Source: Paenibacillus sp. DMB20 (GTDB taxonomy: Bacteria; Bacillota; Bacilli; Paenibacillales; Paenibacillaceae). Taken from it: 64,000 nucleotides of DNA. The position numbers were made by a program, and so were the translations under genes. Each line of letters starts with the position of its first letter. Within the stretch, counting starts at the first letter, position 1. Positions 40,777-49,982 of the stretch are shown here, piece by piece. The notes under the pieces were generated by a model that saw nothing but the letters and a program-made list of their open reading frames with translations, was not told the DNA's origin and did not search any database. Location: assembly GCF_000987955.1 (NCBI RefSeq), contig NZ_LAZU01000041.1, positions 107,822 to 171,821 on the forward strand. The letters are read 5' to 3'.

Positions 40777-41100
40777 TTCCTGTCACTTTAATAAAGATGT
40801 CGCCTAGCCTTGGCTCTTTCGTTCCAATCGATCAATTAAGCCTTGTTTCATCCAATCGGCTATTGGATCAGCCGTTCCCTCACCTAGCGGGAGCTTGTAT
40901 GGTCCCCCATTTATTAAGTCCACATAAACTACGTTTTCTGATGCTGTTTTTTAAGTTCCTTGGGTGAGCCTATGGTTTCCGCTAACAATGCATAACCGAA
41001 ACGCTTCTCCGTTTTCATTCTTCTCGTAAGCTGTCCGTGATTGTATTTCCGCAAGGGTATGATCGGAACCGTGCCGTCTGCCTCCTGAGACGGAGACGAA
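40777..41100 (-). pseudogene. ABC ATPase remnant (C-terminal regulatory part)
   Basis: Minus-strand frames give VVYVDLINGGPYKLPLGEG and DPIADWMKQGLIDRLERK, then after a one-base shift EPRLGDIFIKVTGSELL and a stop. This is the usual tail of drug-exporter ABC ATPases (EPSLEDVFIxLTG). The stop lies just before the permease remnant start, so the two are the relics of one exporter operon. The Walker motifs are gone. Confidence 0.55.
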
Positions 41101-41286
41101 AACCATTCTGCCGTCCCTCACTCCTAGTCAGAGCATAAGTTATCGTTATATTACACGCCTGTTGATATACCGTTAAGTATACTTAGGCATCATCCAATAA
41201 AAGCATTTATCAGTCAAAGAATACATACTCTCTCTGGATTTAGACACGCAGCTGCAAAAACATAGTTCGAACTGAAAGGGGCAAGA

Positions 41287-42246
41287 ATGATGAAGCTGAT
41301 CTATCAATTAGAACATGTGAATAAAAACGTACAAAAAAAGGAAAGGTTGTCGCCAATCAAAACATAAGCTTCCACGTTCAACAAGGGGAAATTCTCGGTT
41401 TGCTCGGTCCGAATGGAGCAGGCAAATCCACGCTAATCAAGCAGATGGTAGGTCACCTTGCACCCACCTCAGGTTCGGTACGCTATAAAGGAACCAGCGT
41501 ACAGACACAAACAAAGCGAGTTGCCCAGGAGGTGGCCTACTACTCGCAAGAGCCTCACGCCCTGACCAGTTTAAAAACCTGGGAAGCTTTGTATTTTACA
41601 GGAAGATTGCGGGGGTTGACGAAGCAGTCCTCCGTAAAGCAATCAGAGGAATTGTTGGAACGCTTTGGTATGTTGGACCTCCGTCATAAGCTGTTGAAAA
41701 AACGTTTCCGGCGGACAGAAGCGTTTAATCGGGATTGGTACTTGCTTGATCGGCTTTTCCCCCGTTATGATCCTGGATGAACCGACCAATGAACTGGACC
41801 CTAAAAAGAGAAGGCTCGTATGGGATCTGATTCAGGAACGCAATCGCCAAGGAGTAACCGTAATCTTGGTGACACACAACGTGCTGGAGGCCGAACAGGT
41901 CGTGGACAGAGTAGCTGTTGTAAATCACGGCAAGCTATTGGCCATCGATCATGTCAGTGTCTTAAAACAAAGGGTCGATCAGCGGATGAAGCTGGAAATT
42001 ACGACTTCCTTAGGCGAAAGCGATTATGTTTGCCGAAGCTTAAGCGCGCTGGGACAGTGGACCAAAATGGGAGAAAACCGAATCCGGACACTGATCGAGA
42101 AGCAAAACGCCAGCTACGCGATTGACTGCCTGACTGAGCAGCATTTACCGATTGAAGAATATTCGTTGGTCCCTCCTAATCTTGAAGATGTCTATTTTCA
42201 TATCGATGACGAACAGGATAAGCCTGCCAAAACGGAGGTGGTCTAA
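41287..42246 (+). CDS. ABC exporter ATPase (two frame breaks)
   Basis: About 319 residues after two corrections: a change in the A7 run at 41333-41339 and removal of one base from the A6 run at 41697-41702. Walker A is GLLGPNGAGKSTLIKQ, the signature is VSGGQKRLIGIG, Walker B is VMILDEPTNELDP and the H-loop is VILVTHNVLEAEQ. The C-terminal part ends PPNLEDVYFHI, typical of drug or polymer exporters. It starts after an AAAGGGG site and lies three bases before the permease gene, so the pair forms one exporter. The substrate is unknown. Confidence 0.85.
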
Positions 42247-42248
42247 AC

Positions 42249-43082
42249 ATGGAAAAGATGAAACCATCCATGCAAAGCCATGACTTGCAACTTCAAGAAG
42301 CGGCCTTTCTCCAAGGGCACGAGCAGCAGAGCATAATCCAACGCAGAATCACAGAATGGCTGATCTTAGCCCGCATTCAATTCACGATCATCCGCGAGGC
42401 ATGGGTTTGGATTTTCATCATGGCATGCATGTTTCCGTTAACGACGCTGTTGTTTCTCAAATTCTTTACGGTCGCCCCCACGCCGGCTGTCATGACACGT
42501 ATTATTACAGGGAATATGCTCTTCGGCTTAATCGTCATGGGACTCAATTCCATGGCTCAGGAGATATCTTGGCAGAAGCATCAAGGCCACTTCACGTACT
42601 ATTCGTCCCTGCCGATTGCCAAGGTAAACTTCATCTTCGCCAATTTGCTGCGCGGCTTGATCATGAGCGTACCGTCTTTTATTATCCTGGCCATAATTGG
42701 TCAACTTGCTTACGGCATTCAATTCCACTACAGCTGGGGACTTGTCCCTGTATTGCTGCTCACCGTCTTTAGCGTGGTTGGCGCGGGTGTACTGATCGGC
42801 TTCTGGTCGCCTAGCCATCAATTGACGAATATGCTGGTCCAGGCGTTGATGATGTTCATCTCGTTTTTGACGCCTGTCATGGTGGATATGGATCAATTGC
42901 CTGTGATCTTGCAATGGTTCTCTTATATCTTCCCAACCACTTACGCCGCTGAGGCCATGCGGGAGGTATTGATATCGGGCTGGTCCGGTTCTGTCGCCTG
43001 GAACACGCTTGTACTCTTGTTTTTCTCGCTGATCTCCATCGTATTGATCTTGAAAAAGGTAGATTGGCGTGTTGAGAAGTAG
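42249..43082 (+). CDS. ABC-2 type exporter permease
   Basis: 277 residues with a cytoplasmic N-terminal segment and six hydrophobic spans, including VWIFIMACMFPLTTLLFLKF, GNMLFGLIVMGLNS and the final VLLFFSLISIVLIL. The segment SWQKHQGHFTYYSSLPIAK is the loop that usually follows the second span in ABC-2 permeases. GGAGGTGGTC precedes the ATG. With the ATPase it builds an efflux pump. Confidence 0.85.
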   Translation: MEKMKPSMQSHDLQLQEAAFLQGHEQQSIIQRRITEWLILARIQFTIIREAWVWIFIMACMFPLTTLLFLKFFTVAPTPAVMTRIITGNMLFGLIVMGLNSMAQEISWQKHQGHFTYYSSLPIAKVNFIFANLLRGLIMSVPSFIILAIIGQLAYGIQFHYSWGLVPVLLLTVFSVVGAGVLIGFWSPSHQLTNMLVQALMMFISFLTPVMVDMDQLPVILQWFSYIFPTTYAAEAMREVLISGWSGSVAWNTLVLLFFSLISIVLILKKVDWRVEK

Positions 43083-43153
43083 ATAAAAGTCCTCCTTGTT
43101 AGCGGTCGTTAACTAGCAAGCCCGACGAGAAAATAGATAATTACGAGCAGAGC

Positions 43154-43186
43154 AAAGTCGTCTTTACAGGCGACTTATCTTTTTTC
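43154..43186 (+). terminator. Terminator of the ABC exporter operon
   Basis: The stem AAGTCG/CGACTT with a ten-base loop ends in CTTTTTT. It lies about 70 bases after the permease stop. Confidence 0.75.
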
Positions 43187-43381
43187 ACTAACCATCGGGT
43201 ACTATTTTTGTAGGTAATAGACTAGCATGGGATCGTTCGAACTTTTCAAATCTCTGCGCTATGGGAATGATCTTATGCCTATAGAGGAGAAGTTTTTTAA
43301 AAAGGCGGTTTTCTAAAATATTATTGCTTTATAAAGAAAAAGTTTGTTGGTTTCCCCATTTAGGGTATAATTGAAATATAA

Positions 43382-43398
43382 ATGAAACGAAGTTTCAT
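43382..43398. promoter_or_regulatory. Operator-like palindrome before the oxidoreductase
   Basis: ATGAAACGAAGTTTCAT is a perfect seven-base inverted repeat around a three-base centre, and a third half site, GTGAAAC, follows at once. It lies 17 bases before the oxidoreductase start, the position of a repressor operator of the MarR, HxlR or TetR kind. The AT-rich stretch before it (43340-43380) could hold the promoter. Confidence 0.55.
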
Positions 43399-43414
43399 AT
43401 AGTGAAACAAGAGG

Positions 43415-44409
43415 GTGGCTGATATTAAAGCAATTGTTGTAGAACAGTTTGGCTCAACCGAAAATATGAAATATGTAGACGTTGAAATACCTTCAATAAG
43501 TTCAAAACAAGTCTTGATTCGTGTAATGGTGACAAGTGTTAATTTTGCAGATGTTAAAGCGAGATATGGCAACAAAGGACAAGTGAAACTTCCGTTTATT
43601 CCTGGACTTGAGGCATCGGGTATCATTGAACAAGTTGGAGATGAAGTAACCTCCTTTTTTTGTAGGTCAAAGAGTAATGGCGTTTCCTCAAAACGGTTCG
43701 TATGCAGAGTATATTGTTGCAGATGAAAATCTAACTTTTGCGATTCCTGATAATATTAGTTTTGACGTTGCAGGTTCATGTGGTATTGTCTCATTTTTTG
43801 TCCTATAAACTGCTTGCTGACGTAGCTAATTTACAAGATAGAAATAAGGTTCTCATTCATTCTGCCTCTGGAGGAGTAGGAACAACAGCTATTCAAGTCG
43901 CCAGAGCATTAGGTGCAAAAACTATTATTGGAACTGTGGGTAATGAAACAAAGATTCCTGTGGTATTAGAAGCTGGGGCAGATCACGTGTTATGCTACAC
44001 AAATGAAAATTTTTCACAGAGAGTTAATGAATTAACTGATGGTAAGGGTGTCAATATTATATTGGATTCCATTGGTGGAGAAATAACGGAGCAAAGCATG
44101 AATTGTCTGTCTAAATATGGACGCTTAGTTGTATTCGGAAATTCAAGCGGAAAATATGGACAACTTCAAACAAGTGAACTCCATTCAAGTTGTCGTTCTG
44201 TTCTTGGATTTAGCTTGGGAACAACAAGAAAAGAACAGCCAGAAGTATTAAAGGATACTTCATTGCAAGTATTCCGCATGTTAGAAAGTGGGCAAATTGC
44301 GATTAAAATAAGTGAAAAATTACCCTTGAAAGATGCTTCGTTAGCACATCAATTAATCGAAAGCAGGAATAGCACAGGAAAGGTTATATTGTATACTGAG
44401 AACTCATAA
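43415..44409 (+). CDS. Zinc-free NADPH:quinone oxidoreductase (two frameshifts)
   Basis: 330 residues after removal of one base from each of two T runs (43655-43661 and 43794-43799). A medium-chain dehydrogenase/reductase of the quinone oxidoreductase group: N-terminal VEQFGSTENMKYVDVEIP, substrate part FIPGLEASGIIEQVGDEV, and a nucleotide-binding loop in IHSASGGVGTTAIQVARALG. No catalytic zinc ligands are seen. The GTG start is accepted because no better one exists; its ribosome site is poor. The operator palindrome upstream suggests induction by its substrate, probably a quinone or another electrophile. Confidence 0.85.
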
Positions 44410-44436
44410 ACGGTAGATGTAATACAGAACTCCTTA

Positions 44437-44484
44437 CAAGAATCCAATAGCATCGGGTGTAATGCTAATTAATTCTTGTTTTTT
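44437..44484 (+). terminator. Terminator after the oxidoreductase
   Basis: A two-part stem pairs CAAGAAT with ATTCTTG and, inside, AGCAT with ATGCT, followed by TTTTTT. It overlaps the 3' end of the transposase fragment on the other strand. Confidence 0.75.
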
Positions 44485-44740
44485 CATGCAAATTATCCCA
44501 CATTGAATGATTATATCGTAGTGAATTGGGTTTATGGCACGATGCTAAAAGTATCGCGTTGGATACTAATTTATCATCTTGGTTCTTGTTCAGTTCAAGG
44601 AACCGATGCCAAAACAAGTAGTTATCTAAATAACGGGTCGCTACACCATCAAATCGTTTTAACCACTCTTTTAACTCACCATGATAATGATTCACATGTT
44701 GGGTATGATAGATCCCTTGCTGTTATGAATAATGTGATAA
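44465..44740 (-). pseudogene. C-terminal fragment of an ISXO2/IS1595-like transposase
   Basis: Two frames give QGIYHTQHVNHYHGELKEWL and RFDGVATRYLDNYLFWHRFLE, the typical end of ISXO2-like transposases. The catalytic core is missing and one base shift lies near 44697. No terminal repeats were recognised. Confidence 0.65.
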
Positions 44741-44777
44741 AATGTAAATTAATAATAAATTTAAGGGGGCTGATTTT

Positions 44778-45169
44778 ATGAACTTATCGATTTTAGCTCT
44801 TATCCTTGTTGGGATAATCACCATTTATGCCATTGCATTTACAATGATAATTAGGTTACTTGGCCGGAAATTTAAAGACAAATCCAATATGTATTTTTTT
44901 ATATGCATCTATTATCTTGGTTATCCAATCTTATCTTATAACTAAGGATTTTTTTAGGAAAACAGCCTTTAAGTTCAGTTAATCTTTTATTTTTCTTAAT
45001 GGCGTTTATGCTGATTTTCCAAGGAATAAAACGAAAAAAAATCAAATATGTAGATGGTAACTTATATATAGCCTATCCGGTAATCGGACCATGTTCTTGT
45101 CCCTCGACAATTGTTCCATCTGCCTTTTTTTTCATAACAAAAAAACCGTTAACCGGGTACTCAGATTAA
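44778..45169 (+). CDS. Small membrane protein (two probable homopolymer frameshifts)
   Basis: Starts at the ATG at 44778 after TAAGGGGG. As read it ends at 44945 after 55 residues with one membrane span (SILALILVGIITIYAIAF). Taking one base from each of two T7 runs (44894-44900 and 44949-44955) gives about 129 residues with two further spans (LYASIILVIQSYL and LLFFLMAFMLIFQG) and a basic tail. The last part runs into a terminator, so its true C-terminus may be earlier. Function unknown. Confidence 0.5.
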
Positions 45170-45176
45170 CGGTCTA
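45140..45176. terminator. Bidirectional terminator between convergent genes
   Basis: CCGTTAA/TTAACGG stem with A8 on the left and T-rich sequence on the right, between the small membrane protein and the hydrolase. Confidence 0.75.
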
Positions 45177-45189
45177 AAATTCAATTTTT

Positions 45190-46174
45190 TTATTTTATTC
45201 CGCCCGTAAAATCCCTTATTTTCTCAGAGATTTCTTTTGGATGGGAACGATATAAATAATGTCCCGCGTCCAATAAGACCATTTCTCCATGTACAGACTC
45301 CTCTATTTGCTTCTCATGTTCGGGGATCCATCGGTCCGTCACAGGGTGATTCGCTTGGACGAAGAAAAGGACAGGCAAATTGGGAGGAAAAGTCAGCTGT
45401 TTTGCTGCTTTAAAGTTGGAATACATGCTCACCGCCTCATTTAATTGAGTGTTGTTATACATGTTTTTGCGCATCAAAATGTTCAATTGTTCTTTGGTTT
45501 GTTGATCATACGGCAGTCCTTCATAAGGGTCAGCGCTTAGTTTCAATTGTAAACGGGCGAAGCCCAAGTTGCGGAACCATTTAACCGGTTCTGTGTCTGA
45601 CGAATCAATCTTCTGTTCGCTCAGTGACGGAACGCTGCTATCCAGTCCGATAAACGCACTCACTTCATTTGGATATTGGTTCACATAATCCAGACTATAG
45701 AGCCCCGAAATGGAATGAGCCATGAGAATATAACGATCTATCTGGAGACTTTGTAACGCTTCATGTATTTCACTTACGATATTTGCTGTACTGCGCTCCT
45801 TCAGGGTTTGATCGCTCAATCCGTAACCAAAAGGTTCAATCACGACGACTTTATAATAAGGGATTAACTCTGATATGAGTGGTTTAAAATCAAGTGCAGG
45901 CGCCGCTGTTCCATAACCGGGAAGAATCACAATGGTTTCTTCACCTTGACCTTGAATGAAAACATTCATCTGTTTTCCATCTACAGATACATGCTGACCG
46001 TATTGTTCCATTCTTTTTTTGTTCTGAGTGACTGCTGATTTTATTTACGGTATACACGATGGCGATAAAAAGTAGGATGGCTATAACTACTGCGACGATT
46101 ACTTTAAGCAAAATATGTAGTACTCTCTTTGTTTTTGTACGATTCCTTACTTCCTTTCCTTCTGGTTGTGTCAA
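45190..46174 (-). CDS. Membrane-anchored alpha/beta hydrolase (one frameshift)
   Basis: 327 residues after removing one base of the A/T7 run at 46014-46020. The N-terminus is cytoplasmic and basic (RNRTKTKRVLHILLKVI), followed by one membrane anchor (VVIAILLFIAIVYTVNKI). The extracytoplasmic domain has the oxyanion segment VILPGYGTAAPALDF, nucleophile in LMAHSISGLYSLDY (Ser) and C-terminal histidine in LLDAGHYLYRSHP. It resembles proline-iminopeptidase-type esterases. Reading only the downstream part would give a shorter, anchor-free protein of 273 residues. Confidence 0.85.
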
Positions 46175-46374
46175 ACTCTTCAGCTCCTCTTGTTATCTAT
46201 ACAATGGCCTTGCGGTCCACTAATGCAAGTCTAACCAACCAAGATGTCCTCTCCATGAATGGAATATGAACGGAGCATGAACAAAGTTTTTCGGCAATCG
46301 GGACAAAAACTTGTACCGACAAAACAAAAAAGCCGCTAAATTAGCGACTTTCAATGGGACATATTCTTATCCTC

Positions 46375-46555
46375 GACAAAAATCCCCTCGACCTGATGGG
46401 ATTTTTTCTATAAAAGTAATCAACCCTTCCGCCTTCAACCGCGCATATGCGAGCATCGCTGAAGAGATATCTACACCGGTCATCGTTATGCCGGCTTTCG
46501 ATAGGGTATCGTTGTTAAGAACTGATATTTGTCCATTTCACCGTCAAAAAATCCA
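46375..46555 (-). pseudogene. Internal fragment of a SAM methyltransferase
   Basis: One minus-strand frame reads LSKAGITMTGVDISSAMLAY and ARLKAEGLITFIEKIPSG, which matches motif I/II surroundings of class I methyltransferases (the GVDISxxML acidic loop). Nothing before or after continues the fold, and it abuts the hydrolase fragment. It is a relic. Confidence 0.5.
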
Positions 46556-46876
46556 CTGGTGAGCAGCCCTCCTGTTCTTTATGGCAACTTTAGGCTTGCT
46601 TTTACCAAAATCACCCATAACGTCAACGGCATACACACAGCGTTCTTGAATCAGCTGTTTCATGTTGGGGAACTACATCGTACTACTCATTGTCATTCCG
46701 TGAAGGAGAAACAATGGTTTCTTACTCGTATCACCGAAACATAGTACATGTGTATCTCCGAATGTTGTCGGGATATAACATGACGTCATCTCCATATCAA
46801 ACATATCTAAACTTCTTTGGTAACAAAGATAGTATTCTTTTTCGGAAGCTCCACTCTTAAAGATAGATCCCATCAA
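46553..46876 (-). pseudogene. N-terminal fragment of an alpha/beta hydrolase
   Basis: From the ATG at 46876 it reads MGSIFKSGASEKEYYLCYQR, then PLFLLHGMTMSST (the HGMTMSS oxyanion segment), then after a one-base shift KQLIQERCVYAVDVMGDFGK. The nucleophile elbow and the rest are missing; the sequence is cut at the methyltransferase fragment. The stretch 46877-47200 holds only short coding-like scraps (for example EPEAVKKAVRKYLVDQMHRK on the minus strand) that I cannot name. Confidence 0.6.
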
Positions 46877-47204
46877 GAAACCCCCATTTCACTATAAATT
46901 CCTATCATTCTACTATAGAATACTTGCCGTTACTTATGGTACAACGCCTTCATGCCCTTCTCTACCACGGATCTTACGGTGCATCTGATCAACCAGATAT
47001 TTCCTAACGGCTTTCTTAACCGCTTCTGGTTCATCATCCCACTATGTATGAAAAAACGAAGCCATTTGGCGACTACCTCCACATTCATCTGCCACAGTAA
47101 AAGTGGACATTTCCGTACCTCATAAACGGATGTCCACAAATGGTGTGTAACACTATTTGAAAATACTGTAGAATCATAGCATCGTCAACAAAACTTACTA
47201 GGCA

Positions 47205-47240
47205 AGAAAAAGGGACCCCATCCACATCGTTCGGGTCCCT
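47205..47240 (-). terminator. Terminator of the first ECF sigma operon
   Basis: On the minus strand GGGACCC pairs with GGGTCCC and is followed by CTTTTTC, just after the anti-sigma stop codon. Confidence 0.8.
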
Positions 47241-47251
47241 GCTTCATTTTC

Positions 47252-47755
47252 TTACGGCTGGATGTTCGGGTCGATCTTCTTGAAGAACGGGGCCAGCTTG
47301 GAGACGAGCTGCTCAAACTGCTGCTGTTCTTCTTTGGTCAGCTTTTCCTCATATTTGATTCCTTTTTCATCGGTCATCTTCAGCTTTAATTGCACCATCT
47401 GCTTGAATAGCTCCGTAAATTCCTTGAATTCGTCTTCCGTGAGCTTGCCTTTTGCTGTTTGAAGCATTCCCTCAATCTCTTGATAACTTTCCTGTGAACC
47501 GCCGTGCTGTTCAATGGTTTTAACAGAACCGAATATTTCATCGGCCAGATAGGAAGAAGCAAATACGGCAGACGGAATCAGGATTGCGACTGCGGCAATA
47601 CCTGCAAGCATGCGTTTTTTCATGGGAGATCTACCTCTCTTTTCGTTCACATAGTGTTGATAGGACTGTCGGACACGTCCATACAAATCGGGCGGGCAGT
47701 GCATCGAATCTGCCACCTGGCGCAGCTCTTCACGCAATTCCTTGTCAATGGACAT
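47252..47755 (-). CDS. Anti-sigma-type membrane protein (DUF3600-like)
   Basis: 167 residues. The N-terminal cytoplasmic part (MSIDKELREELRQVADSMHC) would bind the sigma factor. One membrane span follows basic residues (MLAGIAAVAILIPSAVFASS). The outer part is helical and charged, with KLTEDEFKEFTELFKQMVQL and EEKLTKEEQQQFEQLVSKL. It overlaps the sigma gene by 11 bases, which is the main evidence for its role; the DUF3600 family name is from recalled resemblance. Confidence 0.75.
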   Translation of the reverse strand: MSIDKELREELRQVADSMHCPPDLYGRVRQSYQHYVNEKRGRSPMKKRMLAGIAAVAILIPSAVFASSYLADEIFGSVKTIEQHGGSQESYQEIEGMLQTAKGKLTEDEFKEFTELFKQMVQLKLKMTDEKGIKYEEKLTKEEQQQFEQLVSKLAPFFKKIDPNIQP

Positions 47756-48308
47756 ACGCGTCTCCTCCCGTCATTTCGAATCGTTTCCGGAGTTCTTTCA
47801 GTGCCAGATGATGCCTGGACTTCACTGTGCCAACGGGGATCTGCAGCATGTCTGCGATTTCTTCCAGAGCATAGTCGTGAAAATAGCGCAGGATGATGAC
47901 CACACGTAGTTTGTACGACAACTGTCGGACAAGGCTGAACAGCTCATGCTGCAATTCGGACTGCAGGACAGCTTTGTCCGTCCAGTCGAACTGTTCGCAA
48001 GTCATTTGGCGGTTGCGTTCAAAGATGCGAATTCGCCGCCAGGCCTTTCTTTTCCAATCCTGAACAAGACGGACAGTGATCCCGTGCAGCCAAAATCGGA
48101 ACGGCCGGTTCGGGTCGTACGTGTGAAACGACCGCCACATGCGCATGTAAACTTCATTCACGATATCCTCAATGTCCTGTTTGTTGTAGACAAGAAAAGC
48201 AACCGTCCGATAGACGTCTTGGTGAGTCGCCTCATAGACAAGCTGAAAGGCCGACTCGTCGCCCAATATCGCTTTTTCAAGCCACGGAAGTAATTCTTTA
48301 TCATTCAT
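47745..48308 (-). CDS. ECF-family RNA polymerase sigma factor
   Basis: 187 residues. Region 2 reads DIEDIVNEVYMRMWRSFHTY (2.2-2.3) with HGITVRLVQDWKRKAW after it. Region 4 reads IILRYFHDYALEEIADMLQI then VGTVKSRHHLALKELRKRFE, the helix-turn-helix that reads the -35 box. Only regions 2 and 4 are present, as in all ECF factors. The overlapping downstream anti-sigma gene controls its activity, and an ECF-like promoter lies upstream, suggesting autoregulation. Confidence 0.92.
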   Translation of the reverse strand: MNDKELLPWLEKAILGDESAFQLVYEATHQDVYRTVAFLVYNKQDIEDIVNEVYMRMWRSFHTYDPNRPFRFWLHGITVRLVQDWKRKAWRRIRIFERNRQMTCEQFDWTDKAVLQSELQHELFSLVRQLSYKLRVVIILRYFHDYALEEIADMLQIPVGTVKSRHHLALKELRKRFEMTGGDAYVH

Positions 48309-48341
48309 GGGGGCCCCTCCTGAACGTGTTACAACCTTTAA

Positions 48342-48366
48342 TTCGCTCCCGTGGGGAAAAAGGTTC
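48342..48366 (-). promoter_or_regulatory. Candidate ECF promoter of the sigma operon
   Basis: On the minus strand AACC, a 16-base spacer and CGAA lie about 35 bases before the sigma start. The AAC -35 core and CGNN -10 core at this spacing are the common ECF pattern and would make the operon autoregulated. Confidence 0.45.
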
Positions 48367-48536
48367 AGTAAGAGAATAAACTTTTTTGACGCTACGCGCT
48401 ATTTTAGGAACTTCTTCAGGTGTATCACCAATTTTTTACACATGTTTGCCCCTGGTGTCACGGACGCTGGTACTACCCCAAGTCAGGGAAATCTCCTTCA
48501 AAAGTTCCTCGTTTTAGGCGTTTGTCGTCACAACAC

Positions 48537-48562
48537 AAAAAGCCGCAGCTATGCGGCTTTTA
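48537..48562. terminator. Bidirectional terminator
   Basis: AGCCGCA/TGCGGCT stem with A4 before and T3-4 after, between the convergent-facing ends at 48.5 kb. It can end the hypothetical gene at 48599 on the minus strand. Confidence 0.7.
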
Positions 48563-48598
48563 AGTTTAAGATCTTGTCATATGACAACTTTTCATTCA

Positions 48599-48907
48599 TT
48601 ACCCTTCTACGATATCTGCCCCAAAATCAGCTGCAATTTCGATCATGAGGGGCACGATTTCTTGATGGGAGACGGCTACATACAACTCCCCCATATAGTG
48701 CCTGAATGGAATAAGGGCTTCCCCATGTTTCCACATAAAGAAATCCCCTTCTATAGACATGGTGCTCTCCTCCCCTTTCACGGTCAGCACCGTCTGATAA
48801 GTGAAATCCGCCTTGGATGAAAAATAAACTTGGCATTCATCCAATGAAATCTCTTGATCACTAGTGTTTGGCTTCATGGATCTCGTAATTCGAAAACGTT
48901 GATTCAT
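48599..48907 (-). CDS. Hypothetical protein, 102 residues
   Basis: The start at 48907 is chosen because TTGGAGGATATTT precedes it; an upstream in-frame ATG has no ribosome site. It is a compact all-beta-looking sequence (FRITRSMKPN, VYFSSKADFTYQTVLTVKGE, GDFFMWKHGEALIPFRHYMG) without signal peptide or membrane span and ends in a short acidic helix. I do not recognise the family. It lies alone between two terminated operons; 48908-49259 upstream shows no further gene. Confidence 0.6.
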   Translation of the reverse strand: MNQRFRITRSMKPNTSDQEISLDECQVYFSSKADFTYQTVLTVKGEESTMSIEGDFFMWKHGEALIPFRHYMGELYVAVSHQEIVPLMIEIAADFGADIVEG

Positions 48908-49259
48908 AAATATCCTCCAAAAATAAAATGACCTTGTATCCTCCAATACATTAATTGTTATGCTGGTCTCTGTCAATTGAGTTGGTTGACTCTTTCGGGC
49001 AAAATATACTTAAAACGAAAAAAGCCGCAGGAATTTTTAGGAAAAATTGAACAACCGTTCTCCGGTGGAATACCGAGAAACGGTTGCTGCTTAAAGCTGT
49101 CTTTTTAGCTCTGTCTACTTGACTGGGGTATGAACAATTCATGCGTACTTTTAAACAAATACATTCGCGTTACTTCACATTTATTAAGATTCTTTGATTA
49201 GGTAAATACCCGCCTGATCTCTTCTGCAATGACATTCATTAGATCTTCCGCCTGACTAT

Positions 49260-49982
49260 CTATGACCCGGCTATTTTTCCTCCCCTTGGCTGGCTGCTGT
49301 TGGCGTCCGGTTCGACGGTGATCCCGATTTGATCAAAAGTCTGACCTCCGGCGAGCCGGTAAGTCAGTATTCCGGATCCGTTTTCGTCCGGCTTGAATAT
49401 GCCGCCATTTTCCCTCGCGCCGTTTTTCAGCAGCCAAACCTGGTAAACCTGTGCACCTTCGACGCCGGGCAATTCATGAACCTGCACCACCAAATTTTTC
49501 TCTGATCCCTGCTGGACAATATAGGCGATGCCGTTTGTTCCCGGGTGGCTTTGATTGGCTGCTTTTAAGGGAATGGCGGTTAAAATTTCAATGGGGATAT
49601 TTGCGGCATGGCGACTTTTCCCCTGCACATTCACTATTCCAAGACTAACAATCGCGAGCAACAAGACGGCCACGATACTGGCTGAAACAGGAGTGAACTG
49701 GCTTTTGAGCATCACGGCAAGCTTGCTTATCATAGCTATGAATGATTTCGTACCGCTTTTCCTTTTGTGATCAAAAACAACCCCCAGCACTTCGCCTTTT
49801 AGCGATTCAGGCACCTCGATTTCGGTATAATCAAACGGCAAAGCATGCCAGGCCTGGGACAATTCTCGATATTCTTTCTTACAGTCCGCACAATTCTTTA
49901 AATGTTCAACAAAGGCCATGTGTTCGCTCTCCTTGAGCTCATTTGCTATATATGGAATTAAATGTTCACAATCTCTTCTCAT
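49260..49982 (-). CDS. Zinc-binding anti-sigma factor with RskA-like domain
   Basis: 240 residues. The N-terminal HxxxCxxC zinc motif reads HLKNCADCKKEY, typical of ZAS anti-sigma domains. A membrane span (ASIVAVLLLAIVSLGIVNV) leads to an outer domain with VHELPGVEGAQVYQVWLLKN and TFDQIGITVEPD, the anti-sigma K (RskA) fold. It overlaps the sigma gene by four bases. Release of the sigma factor would follow a signal sensed outside or through the zinc site. Confidence 0.9.
   Translation of the reverse strand: MRRDCEHLIPYIANELKESEHMAFVEHLKNCADCKKEYRELSQAWHALPFDYTEIEVPESLKGEVLGVVFDHKRKSGTKSFIAMISKLAVMLKSQFTPVSASIVAVLLLAIVSLGIVNVQGKSRHAANIPIEILTAIPLKAANQSHPGTNGIAYIVQQGSEKNLVVQVHELPGVEGAQVYQVWLLKNGARENGGIFKPDENGSGILTYRLAGGQTFDQIGITVEPDANSSQPRGGKIAGS

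Noticed and set aside
46930..47139. Possible gene at 46930-47139 on the minus strand
   Set aside because: Two frames each look partly coding, but neither has a start, a ribosome site or a family I can name; kept only as a scrap in the neighbouring entry.
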